64,000 nt of DNA from Hygrophila difformis (lineage: Eukaryota > Streptophyta > Magnoliopsida > Lamiales > Acanthaceae), in contig JAOANR010000009.1 of assembly GCA_030278955.1 (NCBI GenBank), positions 39,890,945-39,954,944 of the forward strand. The letters run 5' to 3'. Below are positions 10,298-22,793 of this stretch, piece after piece. The notes under the pieces were generated by a model, which saw nothing but the letters and a program-made list of their open reading frames with translations, was not told the origin of the DNA and made no database searches. Positions within the stretch are counted from its first letter, which is position 1, and each line of letters begins with the position of its first letter. Both the position numbers and the translations under genes were made by a program.

Positions 10298-13021
10298 TTA
10301 TGCCGCCATAACTGTTGTTTCATTGTCTTGGAATAGGGTTGGGTAACGATCCTTCATGTCTGCCTCTAGCTCCCACGTTGCCGTCTCGGCTTCGTGGTTA
10401 GACCAAAGGACCTTAACCATTCTCACGGTCTTATTCCTTGTTACCCTCTCCTTCCTGTCGAGTATTCGCACCGGAATTTCTTCGTAGCTCAAGTCATCGT
10501 CCAGCTCAATTTCCCCCGGTTGGAGTACGTGGGTCGGATCATGGACGTATTTCTTCAGTTGTGAGACGTGGAACACGTCGTGGACACGAGCAAATTGTGG
10601 CGGTAATGCTAGTCGGTATGCAAGATTCCCCACTCTTTCTAGGATTTCGTATGGTCCTATGTACCGTGGGCTTAATTTCCCCCGCTTGCCAAAGCGCATC
10701 ACACCCTTCATCGGTGACACCTTTAACATGACCTTATCGCCTATTTGGAATTCCAAATCTTGCCGTCTCACGTCGGCATAGCTCTTTTGCCGGTCTTGCG
10801 CGGCTCTCATCTTTCCTTGGATTATTTTGACTTGTTGAGCCATGTCCTCAACAAGTTGTGGTCCAACTACCATAGCCCTCTCGCTCTCTTCCCAGCTCAA
10901 TGGGCTTCGGCATTTGCGTCCATACAGTGCCTCGAAAGGTGCCATGCCAATGCTAGCATGGTAGCTGTTGTTGTAGGAAAATTCGATTAAGGGTAAGTGA
11001 CTTTCCCAACTTCCTTTAAACTCTAATACGCATGCCCTTAGCATGTCTTCCAAAGTTTGGATCGTTCTTTCCGTTTGCCCATCCGTCATGGGGTGGAACG
11101 CGGTACTCATCTTTATCTTCGTACCGAGGGCTTCATGTAGTTTTGTCCAAAAATGTGAGACAAATCTACTGTCTCTGTCTGAGATGATGTCATGTGGTAC
11201 TCCATGTTGTCGTACCACGTTGTCGACATATGCCCTTGCCAATTGGTCCATGGACCAGGTATCCTTCATGGGGATAAATATGGCAGCTTTTGTCAACCTA
11301 TCCACGATCACCCAGATTTTATTCATCCCCTTCGGTGAACGTGGTAGCCCCGAAACGAAGTCCATTGAAATGCTATCCCATTTCCAACTTGGGATTTCCA
11401 ATGGCTGCATTAATCCTAAGGGTTTCTGTCGTACGGCCTTGACCTTCTGGCAGGTATGGCATCTTGCCCCAAACTCGGCTATTTCTCTCTTCATGTTCGG
11501 CCACCAATAGTTCTTCTTTATGTCCTTGTATAGCTTCTCGCCTCCGGGGTGGACCGAGTATGGGGTATTATGGCCTTCCTCCATTACTTTTTGCTTCAGG
11601 TCCTCGCATTTTCGTGGTATGCACCACCTTCCCTTGAAGCGGATGCTTCCGTCCTCATGGATTTTAAAATCCATTGCCTTTCCTTCAGCAATGCTCTTCC
11701 TAATTTCCTCCAGCTTTTCATCACCATGTTGTGCTAGTCGTATCTCATCGAGTATGGTAGATCCTACTACCATCGTGTTGACGACCTCACTTACTTCGCC
11801 AGAGTGTACCAACTCCAGACTTAATTTTGCCAAGTCTCTGTACAACTCGGCCGGTACCACAAGTGAATTCACCACGTGTTGAGTCTTTCGACTCAAGGCA
11901 TCGGCCACCACGTTGGCTTTTCCTTCGTGATACGCGATTTCCAGGTCGTAATCCTTAATCAGCTCCAACCATCTCCTTTGCCTCAAATTCAGCTCTTTTT
12001 GCGTGAATATATACTTGAGGCTCTTATGGTCGGTGAACATCCGACACTTTCGCCCATAGAGGTAGTGCCTCCATATCTTTAGAGCGAACACGACTGCGGC
12101 TAGCTCCAAGTCGTGCGTCGGATAGTTCTCTTCGTGTGGCTTTAGTTGACGTGATGCGTATGCTATAACCCTTTGATCTTGCATTAGCACGCATCCCAAT
12201 CCTTCCTTCGAGGCGTCGCTGTACACCTCGAAGTCTCCATCCTCCGATGGTAATGCCAACACCGGCGCTGTAGTAAGCCGTTTCTTCAATTCTTGGAATG
12301 CGGAATCACACTCAATGGTCCAGTCGTATTTCACCCCTTTCTTTAACAGCTCTGTCAATGGACGAGCGATCCTTGAGAAATCCTTTACAAACCTTCGGTA
12401 GTATCCTGCCAATCCGAGAAAACTTCTTATCTCGGTTGGATTCTTCGGTGGCACCCATTCGGTCACTGCCGAGATCTTTGCTGGGTCTACTGCCAGTCCG
12501 TTGGCGGATATGATATGTCCCAGAAATGCCACTTCTCTTAGCCAGAAGTCGCATTTGGACAGTTTGCCATACAGCTGATTCACTCGTAAGATCCCCAACA
12601 CTTTGTGTAAGTGTTCGGAATGTTCCTCTTCGCTTTTCGAGTAGATCAGGATATCATCTATAAACACCACTACGCATTGATCTAATAGTTCCCGAAACAC
12701 GATGTTCATGAATCTCATGAACATCGCTGGGGCGTTCGTCAGCCCGAATGACAGCACCGTGAATTCGTAGTGCCCGTAGCGAGTTCTGAATGCCGTCTTT
12801 GGGAAATCCTTTTCGGCGATCCTTAACTGGTGATATCCAGATCGTAGGTTGATCTTTGAAAATACTGAAGCTCCCTTCAGTTGGTCGAACAAATCCTCGA
12901 TTCTGGGCAACGGGTACTTGTTCTTGACCGTGACTTGGTTAAGTCCTCTATAATCGATGCATAGTCGTAGACCTCCATCTTTCTTCTTCACGAATAAGAC
13001 CGGGGCTCCCCATGGGGACGT
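10298..13021 (-). pseudogene. pol: Element B Pol, C-terminal part: RT, RNase H, integrase, chromodomain
   Basis: This continues the frame of the gag-protease part at 30821-32815, from which Y separates it. In order it shows the RT ([34 protein letters not shown] near 12650), RNase H ([17 protein letters not shown]), the integrase zinc finger (HPGG...CHTCQ) with its D-D-E core ([23 protein letters not shown]), the GPYEI region, and a C-terminal chromodomain ([15 protein letters not shown]) typical of Tekay/Del, thought to target integration to heterochromatin. The frame is open to the stop at 10298. In RT motif A the catalytic Asp is Asn ([12 protein letters not shown] has SKIDL), a GAC-to-AAC change at 12848-12850. 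The first 25 codons upstream of 13021 in the open frame belong to Y, not B. Confidence 0.92.
13017..13021. repeat. Target-site duplication of element Y (GACGT), with right copy at 30816-30820
   Basis: GACGT flanks both ends of Y and belongs to the RT coding sequence of B (the Ser-Thr-Ser segment before WGAPVLF). Confidence 0.95.
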
Positions 13022-13316
13022 TGATAATAGCCAAAACTGACCATTATTTCCAATCCATTTCCGTGTCTGAGACGGACATTTTGATCGTGTTTCCATCTTT
13101 TTGTAATAAGAAAGCAGTTGAATTCGACAGATTAATGCAAGTTTGTAAGAACATCGAGCCGGTAATAAAAAGACACAAAATATGCAATTTTAAATTGTAT
13201 TTGTGTTAAAAAAATCCAAAAACATGAAAAAAGGAAAAAGAAAAGAAAAAGGAATGAAAAGATGGGAAAAAGATTGAAAATCCCACAACTGAATTTTGGC
13301 TAAGTGTTGAAGCACA

Positions 13317-13710
13317 ATTCGAATTATGCAATTCGAATTAATTCGAATTGCACACAATTCGAATTGCTGAAGAGAAGAAAAATTGGTTAAGTGTTGGGAA
13401 GGGATGCAGAAGAGCTAATTCGAATTGGCTTGAATAATTCGAATTAGGAAATGTAGAGAAGGAACCCAAAGGCAAGAAGAAGATGCAATTTGAATTGTCC
13501 AATTCAAATTAATTCGAACTGGCACAAACAATTCGAATTGCCAACAGATGCAAGGAAGCCAAGCAGAAACCCTCATCCAATTCGAGAAAAGACCAATTCG
13601 AATTCTTCACAACAATTCGAATTGATAACTGAAGGCCACATTTCCAGCTCAAGGAAGAGATCTCACAATTCGAATTAATTCGAATTGATTGAATTAATTC
13701 GAACTTCACT
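13317..13710. repeat. AATTCGAATT palindrome cluster 1 in Y 5' LTR
   Basis: About eleven exact copies of AATTCGAATT plus several one-base variants, some as the 20-nt palindrome made of two abutting units. The cluster ends about 60 bp before the TATA box, a promoter-proximal position. The copy in the 3' LTR is at about 26425-26820. Confidence 0.85.
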
Positions 13711-13768
13711 CATTGAAGCTGTGGAGCATGAGCACAACATTGGTGGGCCTAGGGTTTCGAAATTTGTC

Positions 13769-13776
13769 TATAAAAG
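13769..13776 (+). promoter_or_regulatory. TATA box, Y 5' LTR
   Basis: TATAAAAG, a near-consensus plant TATA box, with the palindrome cluster just upstream. The same sequence is at 26877-26884 in the 3' LTR. Confidence 0.7.
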
Positions 13777-14641
13777 CAGACATTCCACAACAGAACAAGG
13801 AGGAAGAAATTTAACCAAAAAGCAGCTGGGACAAAAAGAACAGCAGGAGGTTCCACACCCCTTAAGGGTTAGGTAGGTAGTTTAGTTTAGTTTAGATTAT
13901 TTTCCTTGCAAGTAGTATAATTTTTTACATGCTTTGATCTTAGTATAGTGTAGAAGCAGTTTGTGTAACCCTTAGAGTAGCCATTTCCAGAATTTTTACA
14001 TGCTTTCTAGTTAGAATAAACCCTACCTTCAAGTTAATGAGGGTTTTGGGTTCTTTATTTTGCTTTCAAAGTGTCAATACAAGAAAAATTTCCAGAAATG
14101 GTGTTATTCATGTGTTTTGGCACTCTTTAATGCTTTCTTTAGAAATAAATGCTTTGCATGTTTGTTTGTTTCAACTAGGTTACATTTATTATGTCCTAGT
14201 TGACATTCAAACTTAATAAATGCATGTTTGGTGGGTTTTTGGCTTGATTTTGTGCCTTAGAGCTTCAAATAAGTGTTCTTAGGTTTTAGACGTTTTTAGG
14301 TTTGTTCGAATTTACCTTTTTGCCTTATTTTCCTGCCTTGATTTTTATTTTATGCTGCCTTAGATAACTTGAGTGTTCTTAGTTTATTCATGCAGTTCTT
14401 GATTTTCTAGATGTTTTAGGTTCTTGATCTTTGAATCCTTTGTTTGTAGAAATAGGGTTTGAATCTTGCCAATACCCACTGGACATGTGTTTGTTTATTT
14501 CTTGAAAACCTCACTAGGGTGGCTGTGAAGTGACATTGATGTGAAATGAGAGATTTGGTAAATCTAAACCCATCATTAACCGCACAGTGTACACCTAACC
14601 CATACTTGTGAGAACAAAAATTATTATTGTTCAAAAATGTG

Positions 14642-15080
14642 TAATTCGAATTGAGGCAACTCGAATCATCTCGAATTGCCTAAGAAATTCGAATTGCACA
14701 ACCAAAAATTTCCTTCATGTGGTTTCCAACCAATTCGAATTCTCTAATTCGAATTAATTCGAATTGGTTCAATAATTCGAATTGGCTAGGAAAACCACAT
14801 TGTATTGCATACCACCCATTCATGCCTTAGTTTATTTTCCATCTCTTACCAATTCGAATTGTCCAATTCGAATTCACCTTCCCCTTGAGGTAAATGCCTT
14901 AGTCAATTTGAGCAAGAGAAGGACTTCGCCAATTCGAGTTGTCCAATTCGAATTAATTCGAATTGGTCAATAATTCGAATTAGATGATGCTCCAATTCCT
15001 GACAATGATTAACTGGGTAAGGTCATACCTCATTCTTCATGCATTTGCAATTCGAATTACCCCAATAATTCGAATTGAAC
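14642..15080. repeat. AATTCGAATT palindrome cluster 2 in Y 5' LTR
   Basis: About thirteen exact AATTCGAATT copies with variants, downstream of the TATA box. In the 3' LTR (about 27750-28210) this cluster is ~27 bp longer near 27970, by one extra palindrome pair, so the array changes copy number. Confidence 0.85.
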
Positions 15081-17373
15081 TATCCCTTCTACTTTGAAAA
15101 CTCCAAAAACATTTTCTTCCATGATTTGTGTAAGTTGCATGGATGTACTGGGCCTGGGCCCAATTCATCTCATTTCTGTCCATTACACATTTCAACCCAT
15201 TAGTGTCCACTTATTGTGTGCTTAACACCCACACAATACCAAAAATATTTTCTTACTTGTATGTTTTCTCTTTCATTGTGTGTATGAACGGATAATGAGA
15301 AACGCATAGATGAATGTTGGTGAAAGGTCCCTTCACAGGGATATCGACTAACCCGTCTTCTATGTGTCAATCATTATCTGTTATTCTGCATGATCTGGTT
15401 AGTGGTTGGTGGAAGCTTCGGCGAGCGTTCTCTTCACTAAGAGTTTCGATTAGTCACTCAGCCAATTCCTAATCAGATACAGTTTTAATTTTCTTTATCT
15501 TAATTTCCAACCTGAATTCAAGTTGCAATAGTAATAACTGATGTCGACCAACATCAGTTAAGACGTATTACAGCAAGAAATATGTGGGTTTTTCTTCCAC
15601 TCACAGACAAAAGAAAACCAAATGACGGCGGTCACCGTTGTTTGGAATTCTTTTTGTCTAAAATCAATCATCTGGGAAAATTGGGAACCGGACAGCAGAT
15701 GTTTGCAGACCGGAAAACCCCAATTATCTCTGGCACTCTTTTTAGCCGATTTCTTCTCATCTCAGGCTAATTCACCTTTGTGTATCACATTCTGTCTAAC
15801 CCCACCATATATTTTGGGGTATTTTATTTTACTTTTCATATACTTGTATGCATGATACTATTATGTAGATGTTCTGGTCTTATTGCTATTTTGGGGATCC
15901 TTCCCCTTGGACACAGAAGTCTTGATTTAAATCGGATGTTGCATAATAAATTTCCAACAAAAATTCCTTTATAAAATCCGGATCTGAGTAAGGGATAAAT
16001 TCAACAGTTATGACTAATTCATATTCCACTGGGGGTTGATTTTGAGAGCTTAGAAGCAGAGTCAACGATTAGGTCTCATCTAGACTGAAAGGATCTGTGT
16101 TTTAATTGAGAGTCTAGTACCTGTCTAGGGAATGATTTTCAAATATTCATTGGTTTCTCAAAATTGCTGTGTGTTGGAAATCTGATATTAGATATCGCAT
16201 TAAGTCAATATCTACTTGGGTGTAGATGAGATGTGATAAATAATACTAGAGGAACAACATATAGGCCTTGGTGAATTTCTAAGGTAAGGTCGAGTATTCC
16301 TTCGACTACTATCTTCTTCTGCCAAAGTCTAGAATCGAGTCTTGAATGAGTACATCCGGAATAGGTTCATTTATGGATCTGTTTCATTTAGTTTGTATCT
16401 CATAACTACCCAGATGTTGTAAGCCCTGTGGCCTATTGATATCGCGGGGGTTCTTGATCTGCATCTGGTCACCAAGACCAGGGGCTCTTTTATACTAACG
16501 GAAAGAGACGTTTTTAACGCTTTCGAGTGATAGATTTAAATGCTTTCTTTACAGCTTTCTTTACTGCTTTCCTTTAAATGCTTTCATAGAGGTCACTCGG
16601 AAGAATTAGGGGCTGTCCATCTGTTAAAAGGTTTGAGAGTTATGGAATGGTTTGGGGCTTGATTTGAAACTTTGGGTGTGACATGTGGGAATGATAGGAG
16701 TACTTGGCATGTCAATTAATGATGTGTCAGGTGTTGCTTATCCACCACAAATGAATAATACGCCTTAGCATGGCCATGTGAGGGCAGTTGTGAGTCTGTG
16801 GTATCTTAGAAATTGAGGTCGTAAGAGCATGAAAATTCTCACCGTAAGTACCTGTCTGTTAAAGGGAACATGGTGTAGAAAGCATGAGAGTTAGCTAACT
16901 AGAGGATTATCCCAAACTAAGATCTGTGTATTAAAAAATGGAAGTTTAATTGTGTTTCATCTGAATCTTGTCCAATCTTTATTATTTCCTCCCTGTCTCT
17001 TCTGTCATATTTAAACCTGCTTTCTAGATAGCGTAGCATAATTTTATATTGCTTTCGTAGTATAGATTTAATTGCTTTCTCCGACCTAGTTTACCATGCT
17101 TTGTAGAATAATTTTTACTGCTTTCATGATCTGGTTTAAATTATGTCAAGTAGTTGATAGAAACCCTTGCAAAACTTGAATCGAGTAACCGAGTGGAAAA
17201 TCTTAGTAAACAACGTGGGCCCTGCTTCCATCGCACATCCTCCAGTGAACGATCCGGTACTTACTATAAATTACTGCAATTTTTGACTCCGTGCGCTTTC
17301 GGGAGCACAGTTTCTTGACACGAGTAAATAAAAACACAACATTTTAGAAAATACTCATGTAGTGGGAAGATGT

Positions 17374-17509
17374 TCAAAAGTTTCATGGCAGGTATCTTCT
17401 TGACATGAAATTAAGAGAAGCATCATGGTGCAGATACCAGGGACTTTCAGGGTGACAGACTGAAGGTCAATCCCGGTTGCACCGTGATATTTGTCAAAAG
17501 TTTCATGGC
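17374..17509 (+). repeat. Two relic LTR/PBS junction copies inside the Y 5' LTR
   Basis: TCAAAAGTTTCATGGC occurs at 17374-17389 and 17494-17509, and again at the true LTR end/PBS (17670-17685). The second copy is followed by a GCGCCGTTT segment like the one that follows the real PBS. The 3' LTR holds the same copies near 30508 and 30628. Confidence 0.8.
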
Positions 17510-17681
17510 GGGAAGGACCACAGCGCCGTTTGAGATTAAAGCACCCCACATGAGTAATAAAAAGGGAAATCATAACATATCCTTAAACCCCTTCCCTACA
17601 TCATAACTCTTTTCATTTAATAAATCCACACCTGAGATTTCAGAAAATTACTCGTGTTAATGAAACTCGTCAAAAGTTTCA

Positions 17682-17699
17682 TGGCGCCGTTGCCGGGGA
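17682..17699 (+). other. Primer binding site (tRNA-Asp), element Y
   Basis: TGGCGCCGTTGCCGGGGA directly abuts the LTR. Its first 17 bases are complementary to the 3' end of plant tRNA-Asp, the primer typical of Athila elements. Confidence 0.9.
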
Positions 17700-17828
17700 G
17701 GATGCTGCGCCGTTTACTAGGAGAATTACACTCCTGATTTACTCATAGATAGTTTTTGTATATACTATCAAACCATCACTAACATGGGGATTGTACAGGT
17801 ACTGTCAAAATCTTGATACCAACTGCTT

Positions 17829-20800
17829 ATGCAACGGAGGAGGAACACATTGCCGTTGCTACCGTTCGATCTAGAAATAGAAAGGACCGCTCGCCAACTG
17901 AGGGCAGAAGCCAGAAGACGGAAAGAGCAGGAGCGTCGGACCCGCACTTCACCCGAAACATCGAGCAGCGATCTATCAGACATGGCAGATAACCAGAACA
18001 TTCCCCCGATCTTACCCATAGACCAACCACCAAATAACCCTGGTAATGGAGCTAACGGAGGAATGGTAGAACATCCTAATCGTGCCAACGAAGAGGAGAA
18101 TCTACCAAATCCCAATCAGCAACAATACCAGCAATTCCACCAACAACCACCACCACCCTTAAACCAATTTCACCAAAATCAAAACATACCAAACCAACAA
18201 TACCAAAACCAAGCTTTCAATCCAGCTCAGTTTCAGAACAACCCACAAGATCCACATAACTTCCAGCAATTTCCCAACTACCACCAACAGTACCAGAACC
18301 AAGCTGAACAAGGAAATCAACAACAGCAGCAAGCAGCGGCAGACTTCATGCAACCAATAATAGAGCCCTATCTGGATGGACCTGGGAGAGCACACTTTCC
18401 TGCACGCAATTTCGAGCTCAAACCGGCACTCATTAATTTGGTGCAAAACAATCAGTTCTGCGGTGCAAATCATGAGGACCCTCATGATCATCTCCAGACC
18501 TTCCTGGAGCTCTGCGACACGATCAAAAATCAGGGAGTCTCTCCTGATGCTATAAGGCTAATGTTGTTTCCATTTTCTTTATATAGTGGTGCCAGGGACT
18601 GGTATAAGTCATTGCCTATCAATCAGAGGAGCACTTGGGCAGACTTGGTGAGGAGCTTTTTGCTGACGTATTTTCCAGAATCAAAGATTGAGGAAGGACG
18701 AGCTAAGATTGGAGATTTTAAAATGAAGCCAGACGAATCATTATATGATGCGAAAGAAAGATTCTTGGGCCTCATCAGGCGATGCCCCCAACACGGGTAC
18801 GCACCATGGGAGCAATTGAGGAAATTCTACGGAGGACTCACCCATCCATGGAGAACAATGTTAGACGCTGCTGGCGGACGACATTTACTCCACCTGCCTA
18901 TGGACCAAGCTTGGGAGAAGATTGAGACAATGTCTGTCAACAGATCCATCCTAAAAACAGATGATAGGAAGGAGGATCCTCCTAGAAAAGTCTTTGCTGT
19001 AAGTGAAGGGAAAACAGATTTTGAAAAATTGCAAGAACAGGTAGCTGCGATACAGCTGAGCCAGGACAAAGGGAAGGGAATAGACGCTTCTCAGGCAGGA
19101 ACCTCATCAGACCAAGTTCAAACACAGCAATCGGGAGTTGTCTGTGGACTGTGTCAGGGACCTCATCCAACTGATGCATGCCAACAGATAGCTACCGAGA
19201 GTTGTAATTATGCCGGGAACTACCAAAATCGCCATCCCAATCTCTCCTATTCCAACAACAATGCACTTAATGCGCATTTGTTGCAGCCAAACCAGCCCAA
19301 CCAGTTCGCAAATCAAAACCCACAGCAAAACTTCAGACCTCAGAATCAAGGATTCGTCCAGCAAAGAGTGCAGAACTTTCAAAATCAGAATCAGAATTTC
19401 CAACCTCAGATCCAACAGAGGCCTAATCAGAACCAAGGCCAGAATTTCCAGAATTTCCAATCCCAACCTGATCAGAATCAACAATATAACCAAAGGCCAC
19501 CATCTCGTCTGGAGAATCTGATGACTGAGTTTATAGCCAACCAGAAGGATATAAACCAACAACTGCAGTCATCAATCAAGAATGTGGAGACGCAAGTCAC
19601 CCAATTGGCAAAGGAACTGCAGAACAGGGGGAAAGGAACACTTCCAAGCAGTACTGAAGCTAACCCGCAGTGTAAAGCAATCACATTGCGGGGAGGCAAG
19701 ACTCTAAAAGGAATTGTTGGACATGGAAAAGAGACGGCCAAGGAAGAAAAGGATCCTGTGGAGGGTGAAAAAGGAAATGAAAGGATTGAAGGAGGAGACG
19801 GTACTGGACTGGTCGAGGACAAATCAGAAACAGCTATTTCGCAGGCTGAAGCTGCAAAGGGAGCTGAAAATGGTAGGGTTGAAGGTACAACTTCCTTCTC
19901 TTTACCACCAAAAACAAACAATAATAAGTACATGCCAAGGGTGCCATACCCAGCACGTCTTAAAAATAAGGAACATGACCTTAAATTCAAGAAATTTCTA
20001 GAACGGTTAAGGTCTGTAGAGATAACCATTCCTCTCGTGGAAATGATTTCAGAAATACCCACCTATGCTAAGTTCTTGAAAGAATTGATTTCAGGGAAAA
20101 GGCAGGTAGAGCAGGAGGAGGTGATTGTTCTCAACAGCACATGCAGTGCCATAGTTCAGAAGAAACTGCCCGAAAAGAAAGAAGACCCTGGATGTTGCAC
20201 GCTACCAGTACAGATTGGGAAGGCCAAAGTGAGCATGGGGTTATGTGATCTAGGATCCAGCATTAATGTGATGCCCTTAGCCATGGCAATTCGCCTGAGG
20301 CTCGGGGAGATTGAACCAGTTAAGATGAAGCTGCAGCTTGCAGACAAATCAATCACAAAGCCTGTAGGAATCCTCAAGGATGTGGTAGTCAAAACCGGTC
20401 AAGTTCTTTTCCCGGTTGACTTCATCATCCTCGACATCGAAGAGGACTCTGAAATGCTACTTATCCTGGGACGCCCGTTTCTGGCCACTGGCGGTGCACT
20501 GATTGACGCCAAATCTGGAAGAGTCACATTGAGGGTCGATGACAAAGAAATCACCTTTGACATGGAACAGCTGCAGAAGTTTCCGAATGAGGGATCTTGT
20601 TCCATATTTGATGTAATAGAAAGTAGGAGTGAGGATGAGAGCATAAACTCTGTGACTGATGAGCAAAACAAAGTTTCAAAACAGGTACTGAAGCCTGAAG
20701 GTGCGGAGCAACCAAGGAGCTGCAACGCTGTCCACTTCGAGGACCCTATCTCTGGGGACCTTGAAGAATTCGATGGGGTTGAGTTCATCCCGGAGGAAGA

Positions 20801-21491
20801 GGAAAGCACCGCTGAGGAGGAAGTGGATCCTGTACTGACACAGGATCCTGAAGGTAAATCTGATCTCTCTCTCCCATCCATTTCTCGCAAATTACTGCCT
20901 TCCGTTGAATGCCCACCAGAGCTTGAACTTAAAATACTTCCGGATCATCTTAAGCACGTCTTTCTCGCTGAACATAAAAGATTACCGGTGATTGTGTCTG
21001 CCAAGCTGACACAAGAACAAGAAAAAGCTCTGGTAGACATTCTAAAGAAATATGTACATGCAATCGGATGGACCATTTCTGATATAAAAGGAATAAGCCC
21101 CTCTGTTTGCATGCACAGAATTTTAATGGAAGAGGAGTACAAGCCCTCAAGGCAACCACAAAGGCGTCTGAACCCCCATATGCAGGAAGTGGTACGGAAA
21201 GAAGTTATCAAGCTCTTAGATGCTGGTATCATCTATCCTATCTCTGATAGCAAATGGGTTAGCCCAGTGCAGGTCGTACCGAAACGTGGGGGGATCTGTG
21301 TAACAACTAATGAGCAAGGAGAAGAAGTGGCGACGCGTCCAGTGACCGGCTGGAGAGTTTGCATCGACTACCGGAAGCTCAATACCGCTACCAGGAAGGA
21401 CCATTTCCCCTTGCCATTCATTGATCAGATGCTAAAGCGGTTGGCCGGAAGGGAGTTTTGCGTACAGGCGCATGCCTTTTGGACTTTGTAA
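17829..21491 (+). pseudogene. gag-pol: Element Y Gag-protease-RT (N-terminal part), truncated at an RT deletion
   Basis: The ATG at 17829 follows the PBS by 130 bp and starts an Athila-type Gag. Its order is: basic N-terminus; Gln/Asn-rich linker; capsid region (FELKPALINLV, NQFCG, DPHDHLQTFLE, LFPFSLYSGARDWYKSLP, YFPESK, FYGGL) at about residues 190-345; a Cys-rich segment; a long NQ-rich stretch; and the CKAITLRGGK motif. Protease has the CDLGSS active site and ILGRPFL (about residues 780-880). RT begins near residue 1090 (WRVCIDYRKLN, DHFPLPFIDQML). The frame then runs off at a deletion near 21460 that removes RT motif A with its catalytic Asp, about 33 codons plus a frame change, and stops at 21491. 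There are no stops before that point. Confidence 0.9.
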
Positions 21492-22770
21492 TGCGCCTGC
21501 CACATTTCAAAGATGCATGATGTCAATTTTCTCAGAATTTATCGAAAAATGCATTGAAGTTTTCATGGATGACTTCTCTGTGTATGGAGATACTTTTGAT
21601 GAATGTTTGACTAATCTTGCACAAATTTTGAAAAGATGTGAGGACACCAACCTAGTTTTGAACTGGGAGAAGTGCCATTTCATGGTCACCGAAGGAATAG
21701 TGTTAGATCACCGCATCTCGCGCGCAGGTATCGAAGTCGACAGAGCTAAGGTCTCAGTCATCTCAAACCTACCATTGCCTAATTCAATAAAAGCAGTTAG
21801 GAGTTTCTTAGGGCATGCCGGTTTCTACCGAAGATTCATTAAAGACTTTTCTAAAATTGCCAAGCCGCTCACTAACTTGCTTTGTAAAGAAAATCCTTTC
21901 GTAATAAATGAAGCGTGTGTTCAAGCCTTTGACACGCTCAAAGAGATGTTGATTTCTGCTCCAATAGTGCAACCACCCGATTGGTCAATGCCTTTCGAGG
22001 TAATGTCTGATGCAAGTGATCTCGCCGTGGGTGCAGTTCTTGGGCAACATAAGGAAGGGAAGCATTGTGTAATTCATTACGCAAGTCATGCCCTGAATGA
22101 GGCCCAAATTAACTACACCACCACGGAGAAGGAGATGTATGCTGTGGTTTTTGCGTTTGATAAATTCAGACAATATCTTATTGGTACGAAAACCACAGTG
22201 TACACAGATCACTCTGCACTGAGATACTTGTTTAGCAAACAAGACGCCAAACCTCGATTAATCAGGTGGGTACTTTTGTTGCAAGAATTCAACATTATAA
22301 TAAAAGATAGAAAAGGCAGAGACAATGGTGCTGCTGACCATTTGTCTCGACTAGAAAATGATAAAAATGAGCTAGCTGTAAATGAGAATTTTCCGGACGA
22401 GCAACTGTTTGCCTTGCATCTTCATGATCAAGCTTGTCTGTGGTTTTCCGATATTGCTAACTTTTTAGCATGCGGAATAATTCCACCATTTCAAAGCAGG
22501 GGCCACAAAGCAAGGTTCAACCGAGATGTAGTTAACTACTTCTGGGAAGATCCTTATCTCTTCAAGCATTGTGCAGATTCGATTATTAGACGATGTGTAA
22601 CTGAGCACGAGGCTTATCAAATCGCTAAGAAATGCCATGAGTCGGATATGGAGGTCACCATGGCCCCACTCGAACAGCCCATAAGGTTCTCGAGTGCGGT
22701 TTTTATTGGCCTACCATTTACGAGGATTGCAAAGCGTTTGTTAAAGCTTGCGACAGATGCCAAAGACTAG
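21472..22770 (+). pseudogene. pol: Element Y RT (C-terminal), RNase H and integrase start
   Basis: The frame resumes at [15 protein letters not shown] after the RT deletion. FMDD (RT active site), [19 protein letters not shown] (thumb), RNase H ([29 protein letters not shown]) and the approach to the integrase zinc finger follow. Near 22645 one base is missing relative to the related frame, so codons after CHES are out of phase and the frame stops at 22770. Read one base over, the true integrase zinc-finger residues (GGHHG, CDRCQ) continue without a stop into the next segment. Confidence 0.88.
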
Positions 22771-22793
22771 GGAATATCTCCAAGAGGGATGAG

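Larger units (their letters stand above)
13022..17681 (+). repeat. Element Y 5' LTR (4660 bp)
   Basis: Starts TGATAATAGCC after the TSD and ends GTTTCA right before the PBS. It matches 26129-30815. It contains two clusters of the palindrome AATTCGAATT (13317-13710 and 14642-15080), a TATA box (13769-13776), pyrimidine-rich GCTTTC-repeat stretches (16540-16590, 17020-17130), and near the 3' end two older copies of the LTR/PBS junction (17374-17389, 17494-17509). No convincing gene is seen in it. Confidence 0.93.

Noticed and set aside
13022..13209. Small open frame at the start of the Y LTR (and its copy near 25999)
   Set aside because: It lies in LTR U3 sequence, spans the insertion point of Y in one copy, and has no protein features.
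13317..15080. AATTCGAATT array as a CRISPR array or heat-shock element cluster
   Set aside because: Spacing is irregular and units are short palindromes without spacers, in a plant genome. Perfect heat-shock elements need nGAAnnTTCn spacing, which these do not have.
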